A program made the translations under genes and the position numbers. This document shows positions 1-7,082 of a stretch of DNA of 12,868 bases, in pieces; position 1 is the first letter of the stretch, and every line of letters begins with the position of its first letter. A model generated the notes under the pieces. The model was given only the letters and a program-made list of their open reading frames with translations. It made no database searches and was not told the DNA's origin. Source of the stretch: Candidatus Aerophobota bacterium (GTDB taxonomy: Bacteria > Aerophobota > Aerophobia > Aerophobales > B3-G15); NCBI GenBank assembly GCA_021163905.1, contig JAGGTG010000179.1:1-12868 (forward strand), in the 5' to 3' direction.

Positions 1-31
1 CAGTTGATGCATAGATGTGCTCAAGCTTTTA

Positions 32-103
32 ACCAAATAAACTAAATTAACCAAACAAACGAGATAGACGAGATAGACGAGATAGACGAGATTAACGATA
101 TAA
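32..103. repeat. Degenerate 9-bp tandem repeat (minisatellite) directly upstream of murJ
   Basis: Eight consecutive 9-bp units can be laid out in register from 32 to 103. Three identical central units (ACGAGATAG at 59-67, 68-76 and 77-85) are followed by ACGAGATTA and ACGATATAA. They are preceded by AT-richer relatives (ACCAAATAA, ACTAAATTA, ACCAAACAA). The array ends one base before the murJ ATG at 105, so the murJ leader is built from the repeat, and I see no clear Shine-Dalgarno site in it. Because the unit is a multiple of 3 it could be read as a repeating tripeptide, but the one frame that is open from the window edge meets TAA at 43-45. Copy number may vary between strains (inference). 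Confidence 0.8.
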
Positions 104-104
104 A

Positions 105-1658
105 ATGGAAAACAAAATAAAAGGTGGGGGAATAGTTAAAGCTGCTGGAATAGTAAGTATTGGTACTTTATTTTCTCGCATAACAGGTCTTATAAGGCTG
201 CAGATAATTGCCTATCTGTTTGGTTATTCACCAGCTACCGATGCCTTCTGGTTAGCATTTACTTTACCAAATACACTCCGAGCACTCCTCGCTGAGGGAG
301 CATTGAGTACAGCCTTCATTCCAGTATTTAGTGAGTGGTGCTCAAAAAAGGGGGAGAAAGAAGCCTGGAGGCTGGCAAATAATATCTTTAATTTATTATT
401 TATTTTTGTGAGTTTCATTGTGATAGTGGGGATTATTTCTGCTCCTTTTTACCTTCCCTATTTTGCAGTTGGGTTTAGAAAAAATCCTTATCAAATGAAC
501 CTTACCATTTATCTTACACAACTTATGTGGCCATTTCTCATCTTCATAAGTCTTGCTGCTATTGTTATGGCAATTCTCAACTGCAAAGGGCACTTTACCT
601 ATCCTGCTTTTGCACCTGTTTTTTTCAACATCTGCTTTATTGCACTTGCCTTTTTACTTGCAAGTAAATTTGGTATTTACAGCTTAGCTATAGGAGTTGT
701 CACCGGAGGAATATTACAACTACTTATTCAGATACCATCTTTGAGAAAAATAGGATTTAAATATGAGTTAATCCTTTCTTTAAAAAATGAGGGGATCATC
801 AGAATTTTTCAACTCCTTCTACCAGCTGTTCTGGGAAGTATCACTTTACAGGTAAGTATTATAATTACCAGAATATTTGCCTCAACTCTTCCAGCAGGGA
901 GCATTTCAGGACTTCAATACGCTATGCGCCTTATTCAATTTCCACTTGGTCTTTTCCCCATAGCACTTTCAACTGTTATCTTTCCAAAGTTATCTTCCCT
1001 TGTTGCAAAAGGAAATGAAGGAGAGGTTAAAAGGATGATCAACATAGGTATAAAACTTGTATTTTTCCTTTTAATTCCATCATCAGTGGGAATGATTATG
1101 TTAAGAAAACAACTTATCAGCATTTTATTCCAGCACGGAGCTTTCTCCTATCAGGATACTCTTATCACAAGTGGAGCACTTTTTTACTACTCATTAGGTC
1201 TTTTTGCCATGGGTGGGGTTATGATTCTCTCAAGAGCTTTTTACTCTCTTCAGGATGTTACAACTCCCTTCAAGATCTCTCTTGCAACATTGGGTTTGAA
1301 TGTAATACTTAATTTTATCTTAATTGGTCCGCTAAAGCATATGGGGCTTGCCCTTGCAACTTCTCTTTCAATGATTTTTAACATGGGAGTGCTGGGGTTT
1401 TTCTTAAGAAAAAAAATAGGAAAAATTGGTGGACGGTCAATTTTAACCTCATTTATAAAAATAGTGTTTATATCCACAATTATGGGAGGAGGAATCTATG
1501 CTCTGTCAGTTTTTTTTGCCCCAGGGTCTTCTTTTTTATCTCAGATTTTATATATACTTTTAAGTTTAATCTCGGGGATAGGAATAGTGGCAGGAATGTC
1601 TTATCTATTAAAAGTTGAGGAATTCAAATTTATCCTTAGTTCCTTAAAGAAAAGTTAA
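105..1658 (+). CDS. murJ: Lipid II flippase MurJ (MviN family)
   Basis: Integral membrane protein of the MOP exporter superfamily that moves lipid II across the cytoplasmic membrane for peptidoglycan assembly. At 517 aa it has the usual family length, and its hydrophobic segments spread along the whole chain fit about 14 membrane helices. The N-terminus carries the family block: SR at 24-25, R31, TDAFW at 45-49, PNTLR at 55-59 and EGA at 64-66. R25, R31 and R59 appear to match the arginines needed in E. coli MurJ (R18, R24, R52), and R275 in the AMRLIQFP stretch matches the fourth (R270). The ATG at 105 is the first start before this block, but it lacks a clear Shine-Dalgarno site. The stop overlaps the next start by 1 nt (TAATG), suggesting coupled translation with the DUF429 gene. 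The family call is secure; activity is inferred by homology. Confidence 0.96.
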   Translation: MENKIKGGGIVKAAGIVSIGTLFSRITGLIRLQIIAYLFGYSPATDAFWLAFTLPNTLRALLAEGALSTAFIPVFSEWCSKKGEKEAWRLANNIFNLLFIFVSFIVIVGIISAPFYLPYFAVGFRKNPYQMNLTIYLTQLMWPFLIFISLAAIVMAILNCKGHFTYPAFAPVFFNICFIALAFLLASKFGIYSLAIGVVTGGILQLLIQIPSLRKIGFKYELILSLKNEGIIRIFQLLLPAVLGSITLQVSIIITRIFASTLPAGSISGLQYAMRLIQFPLGLFPIALSTVIFPKLSSLVAKGNEGEVKRMINIGIKLVFFLLIPSSVGMIMLRKQLISILFQHGAFSYQDTLITSGALFYYSLGLFAMGGVMILSRAFYSLQDVTTPFKISLATLGLNVILNFILIGPLKHMGLALATSLSMIFNMGVLGFFLRKKIGKIGGRSILTSFIKIVFISTIMGGGIYALSVFFAPGSSFLSQILYILLSLISGIGIVAGMSYLLKVEEFKFILSSLKKS

Positions 1659-2257
1659 TGGAAAAAAATTCTATCAAGATATTCATGGGAATTGATCTGG
1701 CTGGAAGTAAGTATAGATCCACAGGAGTTGCATTTCTGGATAAGAACCTCAGAATTATCCTTGAACCAAATGAAGTTTTAACTGATAAAGAAATCCTGGA
1801 TTGTATAGATAGACTTCAGCCTGAATGGATAGGTATAGATGCTCCTCTTAGTTTTCCCAAAAGTAGAAATAAGATGAGGTTGTGTGACAGAAAGATACGC
1901 AATTTTGGGTCACCGGCTTTTTCACCTCTTTTACTTTCCTCACTCACAGAAAGAGCTATACAGCTTCATCACATTCTTTCCAGAAAAGGTTACAGATGTA
2001 TAGAAGTTTATCCAAGAGCAACGCAAAATATACTTAAAATTAAAACAGAAGGCAAAAAACCTACCAGAATATGGCGCAGTTCCCTTCAAAAAGAACTGTT
2101 AAAATGGATAAGAAACCTTACTCCACCTGAGAAAAGACTTTACTCTCCTCATATACTTGATGCCATTTTATGTGCCTACACGGCATACTGCAGGTGGAGA
2201 GGAAATTACCAGGAAATAGGAGATGAAGAAGGAAGGATTGTGATCCCCTCTTTCTGA
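1658..2257 (+). CDS. DUF429 family protein (predicted RNase H-like fold)
   Basis: A 199-aa soluble protein that matches the DUF429 pattern. It has a first strand with MGIDLAGS (D13), a second acidic strand WIGIDAPLSFP (D61), the CDRKIRNFGSPAFSP block (76-90) with the typical charged-Gly-Pro spacing, EVYPRA (116-121), and a C-terminal HILDAILCAYTAY helix (165-177) with D168. The spaced acidic residues resemble an RNase H/actin-like nuclease core (family knowledge), but no substrate is established and I assign none. The ATG overlaps the murJ stop by 1 nt, so the two are probably co-transcribed. There is no sign of truncation. Distribution next to murJ in other genomes would show whether the pairing means anything. 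Confidence 0.85.
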   Translation: MEKNSIKIFMGIDLAGSKYRSTGVAFLDKNLRIILEPNEVLTDKEILDCIDRLQPEWIGIDAPLSFPKSRNKMRLCDRKIRNFGSPAFSPLLLSSLTERAIQLHHILSRKGYRCIEVYPRATQNILKIKTEGKKPTRIWRSSLQKELLKWIRNLTPPEKRLYSPHILDAILCAYTAYCRWRGNYQEIGDEEGRIVIPSF

Positions 2258-2268
2258 TAGCCAGAAAG
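2250..2268 (+). terminator. Perfect 7-bp hairpin across the DUF429 stop codon
   Basis: CTTTCTG (2250-2256) is exactly complementary to CAGAAAG (2262-2268), with a 5-nt loop ATAGC. The stem includes the TGA stop at 2255-2257. No T-tract follows, so it is a poor intrinsic terminator. It may protect the mRNA 3' end, cause pausing, or be chance. Its core sequence GATAGCCAGA recurs in the hairpin upstream of deoC. Confidence 0.35.
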
Positions 2269-2293
2269 TGTATCAATATCAAACTATATTCTA

Positions 2294-2322
2294 TTGACAA
2301 GGCTCTTTTTAATTGCTAACTT
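2294..2322 (+). promoter_or_regulatory. Predicted sigma-70 type promoter for the GlmU-like gene
   Basis: The -35 box is a perfect TTGACA (2294-2299). A 17-nt spacer leads to a weaker -10 TAACTT (2317-2322), which is preceded by the extended -10 dinucleotide TG at 2314-2315. Transcription would start near 2329, about 35 nt before the TTG start codon. The position in the 106-nt gap after the DUF429 gene fits a new transcription unit. Predicted from sequence only. Confidence 0.55.
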
Positions 2323-2350
2323 AGAGAAAAAATAAAAAGGGAAAATTTTA

Positions 2351-2357
2351 AAGGGGG
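2351..2357 (+). promoter_or_regulatory. Shine-Dalgarno site supporting a TTG start
   Basis: AAGGGGG lies 6 nt upstream of the TTG at 2364. The next in-frame ATG (codon 17) would remove the nucleotide-binding LAAGES segment, so this site and the conserved N-terminus together fix the TTG as the start. Confidence 0.7.
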
Positions 2358-2363
2358 ATCCAA

Positions 2364-3116
2364 TTGAAGGACGTAAGTGCAGTTGTGCTGGCTGCTGGAG
2401 AAAGTAAAAGGATGAGATCGGATCTCAGTAAATTACTCCATCGCCTGGGGCATCGCTGTCTCGTTGAATTTCCGGTACAGGCCTGCATCGAGGCAGGGAT
2501 AGATAAAATAATTGTAGTGGTGGGTCATCAAGCAGATAAAATAAAAGAAGTCCTCGGAAGTAAATGCAAATATGCTTACCAGGAAAAAAGACTGGGTACG
2601 GGCGATGCTCTAAGAAGAGCAATTTCTCTTATCGATAATTCCTCTGGTAAACTGGTGGTTCTTCCAGGAGATGCTCCCTTTGTTAGCCCATCCGTTCTGC
2701 ATAATCTTGTTCGGTATCACGAAAGTAAAAAACCAGCCGCAACTATACTAACAGCTATCCTGCCTGATCCTGGATACTATGGAAGGGTTATCCGAAACGG
2801 ATATGAATCAGTTAAAAAAATAGTAGAAAGCAAAAATGCTACGCAAGAGGAATTAAAAATAAAGGAGGTAAATTCCGGAATTTACTGTTTTGACACCGAG
2901 AAGATCACTCCCCTTATTCCTCTCCTCAGGCCAAATAAGGTAACTGGAGAAATTTATCTAACCGATATTTTTGAGTTTCTATATCGAGAAGGTGAACGGG
3001 TAGAGGCCTTTTTATCTAAAGATCCAAAAGTAGCCATGGGTGTTAATACTCCAGAGGAATTAAAAAGGGCTTACTACCTTTTTACGCATAAAGATGATTT
3101 TTACCAACCTTTTTGA
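2364..3116 (+). CDS. Stand-alone GlmU-type nucleotidyltransferase (UTP:GlcNAc-1-P uridylyltransferase-like)
   Basis: A 250-aa GT-A fold nucleotidyltransferase most like the N-terminal half of GlmU, which makes UDP-GlcNAc from GlcNAc-1-P and UTP. Visible motifs are the glycine-rich loop LAAGESKRM (9-17) with K23, YQEKRLGTGDAL (72-83), the metal-binding GD at 102-103, GYYGRVIR (137-144), IVESKNA (153-159), VNSGIY (169-174), the GEIYLTD block (195-201) and MGVNTPEEL (225-233). N228 and D103 match the metal ligands of GlmU (family knowledge). Full GlmU is about 450-460 aa with a C-terminal left-handed beta-helix acetyltransferase. That half is absent, and the stop is followed only by a 63-nt gap and leuA. 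The acetyltransferase step must be done elsewhere, or the substrate differs. Starts at TTG. Family firm, exact substrate less so. Confidence 0.85.
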   Translation: MKDVSAVVLAAGESKRMRSDLSKLLHRLGHRCLVEFPVQACIEAGIDKIIVVVGHQADKIKEVLGSKCKYAYQEKRLGTGDALRRAISLIDNSSGKLVVLPGDAPFVSPSVLHNLVRYHESKKPAATILTAILPDPGYYGRVIRNGYESVKKIVESKNATQEELKIKEVNSGIYCFDTEKITPLIPLLRPNKVTGEIYLTDIFEFLYREGERVEAFLSKDPKVAMGVNTPEELKRAYYLFTHKDDFYQPF

Positions 3117-3127
3117 TTTCTGGACTT

Positions 3128-3158
3128 TTTACCTCAGTTTGCTATAGTTATCTATAAT
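3128..3158 (+). promoter_or_regulatory. Possible promoter for the leuA operon
   Basis: A perfect TATAAT lies at 3153-3158 in the 63-nt gap before leuA. The best -35 is TTTACC (3128-3133), 4 of 6 matches with a long 19-nt spacer. Initiation near 3165 would leave a leader of about 15 nt. That is too short for a T-box or leucine attenuator, and I see neither. Read-through from the gene upstream is also possible. Confidence 0.35.
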
Positions 3159-3179
3159 CCAGGGAAAAAGGTAGCAGGA

Positions 3180-4727
3180 ATGGAAAAGATTTATATATTT
3201 GATACAACTTTGCGGGATGGTGAACAAACACCAGGAGTAACACTTACACCAAAAGAAAAGTTAAAAATTGCCAGGGAACTTGAGAAACTAAAGGTTGATG
3301 TGATTGAAGCTGGTTTTCCAGCCTCCTCCTTTAGCGATTTTGAGGCAATAAAAATTATTAGCCGGGAAATTGAAACTACAACCATAACTGCTCTTGCAAG
3401 AGCTCTTCCTTCCGATATTAAGAAAGCAGGAGAAGCTATTAAAAATGCAAGAAAAGGTAGAATTCATACCTTCATAGCAACCTCTCCTATACATATGGAA
3501 TATAAATTAAGAAAATCTCCCCAGCAGGTACTTAAAATAGCTGTAGATGCTGTTAAACTTGCAAGGGACTATACTGATGAGGTAGAATTTTCTCCTGAGG
3601 ATGCCTCCAGAAGTGATCCATCTTTTCTCTATGAAATTATTCAAGCTGTTATTGAAGCTGGAGCGAAGGTTATTAACATTCCTGACACTGTTGGATACTC
3701 AACACCAGATGAGTTTGGGGGTTTGATCAGGAAAATAATCGATAAAGTGCCAGATATTAACAAGGTACAAATTAGCGTCCACTGTCATAATGATCTGGGG
3801 CTTGCAACTGCCAATTCCCTCTCTGCTGTAAAAGAAGGGGCAAGACAGATAGAATGTACCATTAATGGAATTGGTGAAAGAGCAGGAAATGCTGCTTTAG
3901 AAGAGATAGTTATGGCCATAAAAACAAGAAAAGATCTTTTTGACTTTTATACAGATATTGATACAAGAAAGATCTACTGGGTAAGCCATGTGGTATCCCA
4001 TCTTACAGGTATACCTGTCCAGCCGAACAAGGCAATTGTTGGGAAAAATGCCTTTCGACATGAATCGGGTATCCATCAGGACGGGGTACTTAAAAAAACA
4101 AGCACCTACGAAATTATAGATCCTGCATCAATTGGACTAGATAAAAGTGAGCTGGTTTTAGGTAAACTCTCAGGTCGTCATGCTTTTAAAGAAAGACTAA
4201 AACAACTGGGATTTCAATTAGAACAGGATCAAATAGAGAAAGCTTTCGAAGCTTTTAAAAAATTAGCTGAGAGAAAAAGGGAGATATTTGATGAGGATCT
4301 AATATCTCTTGTAGAAGAGCAAATAGCTCAGATCCCTGAGATTTTTTTACTTGAATATATACATACCGTCACCGGGAATAAGATATTGCCAACAGCAACA
4401 GTGAGAATAAGGAAAGGAGATAAAGTATACCAGGAGGCAGCCTGTGGAGATGGACCGGTTGATGCTGTTTATCGGGCTATAGATCGTGTGTGTGGATTGG
4501 ATTTGACCCTGGTAGATTACTCTCTTCAAGCAGTAACTGGCGGTAAAGATGCCCTGGGAGAGGTAACGATAAAGATTAAAAGGGGAGATATTCTTGTTTC
4601 AGGCAGAGGATCCTCCACTGATATAATAGAGGCAAGTGCTAAGGCTTATCTTAACGCAATTAACCGTCTTTTATATCGATACTCGAGGAAAAACAATGCA
4701 AATAATGGAAAAGATAAAAAATCTTGA
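3180..4727 (+). CDS. leuA: 2-isopropylmalate synthase LeuA
   Basis: Catalyses the first committed step of leucine synthesis, acetyl-CoA plus 2-oxoisovalerate to 2-isopropylmalate. At 515 aa it has the long-form IPMS layout. An HMGL-like TIM barrel carries the entry motif FDTTLRDGEQTPGV (7-20, with R12 and D13) and the metal-binding HCHNDLGLATAN (201-212). A linker domain with GKNAFRHESGIHQDG (288-302) follows, and then a C-terminal LeuA dimer/regulatory domain (about 385-500), the usual site of leucine feedback inhibition. The presence of that domain and the HESGIHQDG block favours IPMS over homocitrate or short citramalate synthases. The start is an ATG with AAAGG 8 nt upstream. The 3' end overlaps pheS by 32 nt. 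The leuB, leuC and leuD genes are not in the window. Confidence 0.95.
   Translation: MEKIYIFDTTLRDGEQTPGVTLTPKEKLKIARELEKLKVDVIEAGFPASSFSDFEAIKIISREIETTTITALARALPSDIKKAGEAIKNARKGRIHTFIATSPIHMEYKLRKSPQQVLKIAVDAVKLARDYTDEVEFSPEDASRSDPSFLYEIIQAVIEAGAKVINIPDTVGYSTPDEFGGLIRKIIDKVPDINKVQISVHCHNDLGLATANSLSAVKEGARQIECTINGIGERAGNAALEEIVMAIKTRKDLFDFYTDIDTRKIYWVSHVVSHLTGIPVQPNKAIVGKNAFRHESGIHQDGVLKKTSTYEIIDPASIGLDKSELVLGKLSGRHAFKERLKQLGFQLEQDQIEKAFEAFKKLAERKREIFDEDLISLVEEQIAQIPEIFLLEYIHTVTGNKILPTATVRIRKGDKVYQEAACGDGPVDAVYRAIDRVCGLDLTLVDYSLQAVTGGKDALGEVTIKIKRGDILVSGRGSSTDIIEASAKAYLNAINRLLYRYSRKNNANNGKDKKS
4685..4688 (+). promoter_or_regulatory. Shine-Dalgarno site fixing the pheS start inside leuA
   Basis: GAGG sits 7 nt before the ATG at 4696, within the last codons of leuA. 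It supports this ATG over the upstream in-frame GTG at 4636, which would add 20 residues with no family match and extend the overlap with leuA to 92 nt. Confidence 0.65.
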
Positions 4728-5712
4728 AACTAACCTGAAGGAAAGGATAAACAGTGCAAAAACAAAAGAGGAAATAGAAAAGATAAGAATAGAACTTTTA
4801 GGCAGAAAAAGAGGGGAGATAACTTTGCTACTTAAGAAAATTCCCGAACTTCCCTTAAAGGATAGACCAAGGGTTGGAAATTTATTAAATAAGCTTAAAA
4901 AAGAGGCAGAACAGCTTCTCCAAAAAAAAGAGGAGTCCTTTAAAAAAGGGGAAAAGGTATTAAAGAAAATTGATATTACCCTTCCAGGCAAAATACCTCT
5001 TATTGGAAAAGTCCATCCGATAAACCAGGTTTTAAATGAAATTAAGGATATTTTCATTGGACTTGGATTTGAAGTGGTAGTTGGACCGGAAATAGAGACC
5101 GAATACTATAACTTTGAAGCTCTAAATATGCCCAAGTATCATCCTGCAAGAGATGAACAGGACTCATTTTATATTGACTCAACACATCTTTTGAGAACCC
5201 AGACCTCACCAGTTCAAATAAGAGTAATGGAAAAATCTCAGCCTCCAATAAGGATGATTTCTCCTGGTCTCTGTTATAGAAGAGATGCTATTGATGCTTC
5301 CCATTTCCCTGTTTTCCATCAAGTTGAAGGACTTGCAGTTGATAAAAATATAACCTTTGCTGATCTTAAAGGAACCCTTACCTACTTTGTCCATCAGATG
5401 TTTGGAAAAAATACTCGACTTCGTTTCCGTCCCAGTTATTTCCCTTTTACAGAACCAAGTGCTGAAGTAGACATAAGCTGTATAATATGTGGAGGTTCTG
5501 GCTGTAGTGTTTGTTCCAACAAAGGATGGCTTGAAATACTGGGATCTGGAATGGTAGATCCAGAGGTTTTTAAAAAGGTGGGTTATGATCCGGAAAAATA
5601 CCAGGGCTTCGCATTTGGTATGGGAGTGGAAAGAATCTGCATGCTTAAGTATGGAATAGATGATATCCGTCTTTTTTTCCAAAATGATCTTAGGTTTTTA
5701 TCCCAATTTTAG
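4696..5712 (+). CDS. pheS: Phenylalanine--tRNA ligase alpha subunit
   Basis: Alpha (catalytic) subunit of the alpha2-beta2 phenylalanyl-tRNA synthetase. The 338-aa product starts with the charged N-terminal coiled-coil arm (about 1-95) that binds tRNA-Phe. The class II aminoacyl-tRNA synthetase core follows, with LLRTQTSPVQIR (motif region), motif 2 in GLCYRRDAIDASHFPVFHQ, FRPSYFPFTEPSAEVD, and motif 3 in GFAFGMGVERICMLKYGIDD near the C-terminus. Two CxxC pairs (CIICGGSGCSVC) precede the GWLEILG segment; similar cysteine pairs occur in many bacterial PheS. I chose the ATG at 4696, which overlaps leuA by 32 nt, because of its ribosome-binding site and family length. In most bacteria pheT follows directly; here an FtsZ-like gene does, and pheT is not in the window. 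Confidence 0.95.
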   Translation: MQIMEKIKNLETNLKERINSAKTKEEIEKIRIELLGRKRGEITLLLKKIPELPLKDRPRVGNLLNKLKKEAEQLLQKKEESFKKGEKVLKKIDITLPGKIPLIGKVHPINQVLNEIKDIFIGLGFEVVVGPEIETEYYNFEALNMPKYHPARDEQDSFYIDSTHLLRTQTSPVQIRVMEKSQPPIRMISPGLCYRRDAIDASHFPVFHQVEGLAVDKNITFADLKGTLTYFVHQMFGKNTRLRFRPSYFPFTEPSAEVDISCIICGGSGCSVCSNKGWLEILGSGMVDPEVFKKVGYDPEKYQGFAFGMGVERICMLKYGIDDIRLFFQNDLRFLSQF

Positions 5713-5715
5713 GAG
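5711..5715 (+). promoter_or_regulatory. Shine-Dalgarno site for the FtsZ-like gene, overlapping the pheS stop
   Basis: AGGAG begins within the pheS TAG stop (5710-5712) and lies 6 nt before the GTG at 5722. This supports the GTG start and suggests that translation is coupled to pheS. Confidence 0.7.
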
Positions 5716-5721
5716 TTATCC

Positions 5722-6837
5722 GTGATCAAATTTGAATCAGGTGAACTTCAGAAAAAAAAGACAAAAGGATCTGATATCTTTACTGCCAGAATAAAAATTA
5801 TGGGAGTAGGAGGCGCCGGCTGCAGTATTTTATCACGGATCTATTCTCAATCCTGGAATCATATTAGTTTTACGGCAATTGATTCCAACGCAAGAAAACT
5901 TGAGGAATGTGCAGGTATAGATAAACTGCAACTTGGAGAATCTGTTACACGGGGATGGGGAACAGGAGGGGACAAAGAGATAGCCCGCAGGATTGCCGAA
6001 GAGTCAGAAGATAAGATAAGAAAAAGCTTAACCGGGGTTGATCTTCTCTTTGTGGTCTGTGGTCTGGGTAAAGGATTGGGAACAGGAGCATCTCCTGTTA
6101 TTCTAAAAATCGCTAAAGAAATTGGATGCTTAAGCATTGGGTTTTTTATTTTACCTTTTAATTTCGAGGGGGAGGAAAAAGTTGCAGAAGCAAAAGATGC
6201 CCTTGAAAAATTATGGCAGATGGTGGATGGTGCAGTTGTTGTTTCTAACAATGTGCTTTTAAATATGGAAAATTCTAATCTGGAAGGTATTTCTACACCT
6301 TTATCGTTAAAAGAAGCTTTTATGAAAATAGACGAGGTTTTTAAGCTTCTCATTTCCTCAATTGGAAATATTCTCTATACCCCAGGAATTATAAGTCTGG
6401 ATTTTGCTGATATAAAATCATTTTTAGGCAGGGGAAGGCAGATAATAATTGCTGCCGGTAAGGGAAGTGGCGAAAGGCGCATAGAAGAGGCAGTTGAACA
6501 GGTACTTTACTCTCCTCTATGGGGAAAAATTCCTCTTAAAAAAACAAAGGGTATTTTACTAATTATTCGCAGTGGAGAAAATTTTGAATTAAAACAACTC
6601 GAAAGGATTATCCTATCTTTGAAAAAGCAGGTAAATCCCTCTGTTCCTGTTAACTTCGGAGTTTATACTGAGAATAATTTATCGGATGAGATTTCACTTA
6701 CCCTCATGCTCTCAAGCACGAGGAATATAGAACTGGAAATGGGAGAAGAAAAATCATACCAGCAGAATCTTAAACTTGATATCTACGATGACCAGGATCT
6801 TGATGTTCCTACTTTTCTAAGAAAACAACATAACTAA
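5722..6837 (+). CDS. Divergent FtsZ/tubulin-family GTPase
   Basis: A 371-aa member of the FtsZ family. The order of elements is that of FtsZ: IMGVGGAGCS (26-35, nucleotide-binding loop), the tubulin signature region GLGKGLGTGASP (114-125), PFNFEG (145-150), N176 and D204 (AFMKIDEVF) at the guanine-contact positions, and the T7 loop PGIISLDFADIK (221-232). A GTPase C-terminal domain follows, then a short linker and DLDVPTFLRKQHN (359-371), which resembles the FtsZ C-terminal peptide that binds FtsA and other partners. Changes from canonical FtsZ: GGGTGTG is GKGLGTG (K117 for Gly, L119 for Thr), and the T7 NxDxxD is SxDxxD (S225 for Asn; D227 and D230 kept). It may therefore bind GTP but hydrolyse it slowly or not at all (inference). 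It could be a second FtsZ or the only one in this genome. GTG start, 9 nt after pheS. Confidence 0.88.
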   Translation: MIKFESGELQKKKTKGSDIFTARIKIMGVGGAGCSILSRIYSQSWNHISFTAIDSNARKLEECAGIDKLQLGESVTRGWGTGGDKEIARRIAEESEDKIRKSLTGVDLLFVVCGLGKGLGTGASPVILKIAKEIGCLSIGFFILPFNFEGEEKVAEAKDALEKLWQMVDGAVVVSNNVLLNMENSNLEGISTPLSLKEAFMKIDEVFKLLISSIGNILYTPGIISLDFADIKSFLGRGRQIIIAAGKGSGERRIEEAVEQVLYSPLWGKIPLKKTKGILLIIRSGENFELKQLERIILSLKKQVNPSVPVNFGVYTENNLSDEISLTLMLSSTRNIELEMGEEKSYQQNLKLDIYDDQDLDVPTFLRKQHN

Positions 6838-6838
6838 A

Positions 6839-7057
6839 ATGTGGAAGTCCATTAAAATCAATAAAGGTAAAATACTTGGCGGAATTGCAGGTTTTATCGT
6901 GGCTCTCATTCTTATAATTGCCTGGCCAGTTATCTTAATGATATTCCTCGTTTTTCTTGGCATCTTACTTGGAGCAATTTTCGATACAATAAATAAAGCA
7001 CATAAATGGTTGCAAGACTCACTCAATCACTGGAACTCTAATAAAAAGGATCAGTAA
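6839..7057 (+). CDS. Small DUF2273-like membrane protein
   Basis: A 72-aa protein with a basic N-terminus (WKSIKINKGKILGG), a long hydrophobic stretch at about 15-49 that can form two short helices around AWPVI, then an amphipathic or charged tail (KAHKWLQDSL to the end). The pattern of an aromatic start, NKGKILGG, a hydrophobic pair and LGxxLG-like spacing resembles DUF2273 proteins, small membrane proteins often found with Asp23 and AmaP in Firmicutes. The match is from memory of the pattern only, and neither partner is in the window. The ATG begins 1 nt after the FtsZ-like stop with no good Shine-Dalgarno site, so translation is probably coupled to the FtsZ-like gene. A role as a membrane partner of that protein is speculative. 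Confidence 0.7.
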   Translation: MWKSIKINKGKILGGIAGFIVALILIIAWPVILMIFLVFLGILLGAIFDTINKAHKWLQDSLNHWNSNKKDQ

Positions 7058-7082
7058 AATAAGGATATTAAAAGGTTCTTTT

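Noticed and set aside
1..45. A possible 3' end of an upstream gene in frame 1 (14 codons, then TAA at 43-45)
   Set aside because: It is too short to recognise, and the stop lies within the 9-bp repeat. It could equally be non-coding.
32..103. A CRISPR array
   Set aside because: The unit is 9 bp with no spacers; this is a simple tandem repeat.
3117..3179. A T-box or leucine attenuator upstream of leuA
   Set aside because: The gap is only 63 nt, with no T-box sequence, leucine codon run or terminator-type hairpin.
4636..4695. GTG at 4636 as the pheS start, adding 20 residues
   Set aside because: No ribosome site, a 92-nt overlap with leuA, and the added residues are leuA sequence in another frame. 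The ATG at 4696 has GAGG 7 nt upstream.
4671..5057. A 128-aa open frame on the - strand within pheS
   Set aside because: It is the shadow of the lysine-rich PheS arm and gives a Phe/Ser-rich peptide with no family features or ribosome site. Other - strand frames, such as 5206-5682, 5859-6353 and 8382-8765, were rejected for the same reason.
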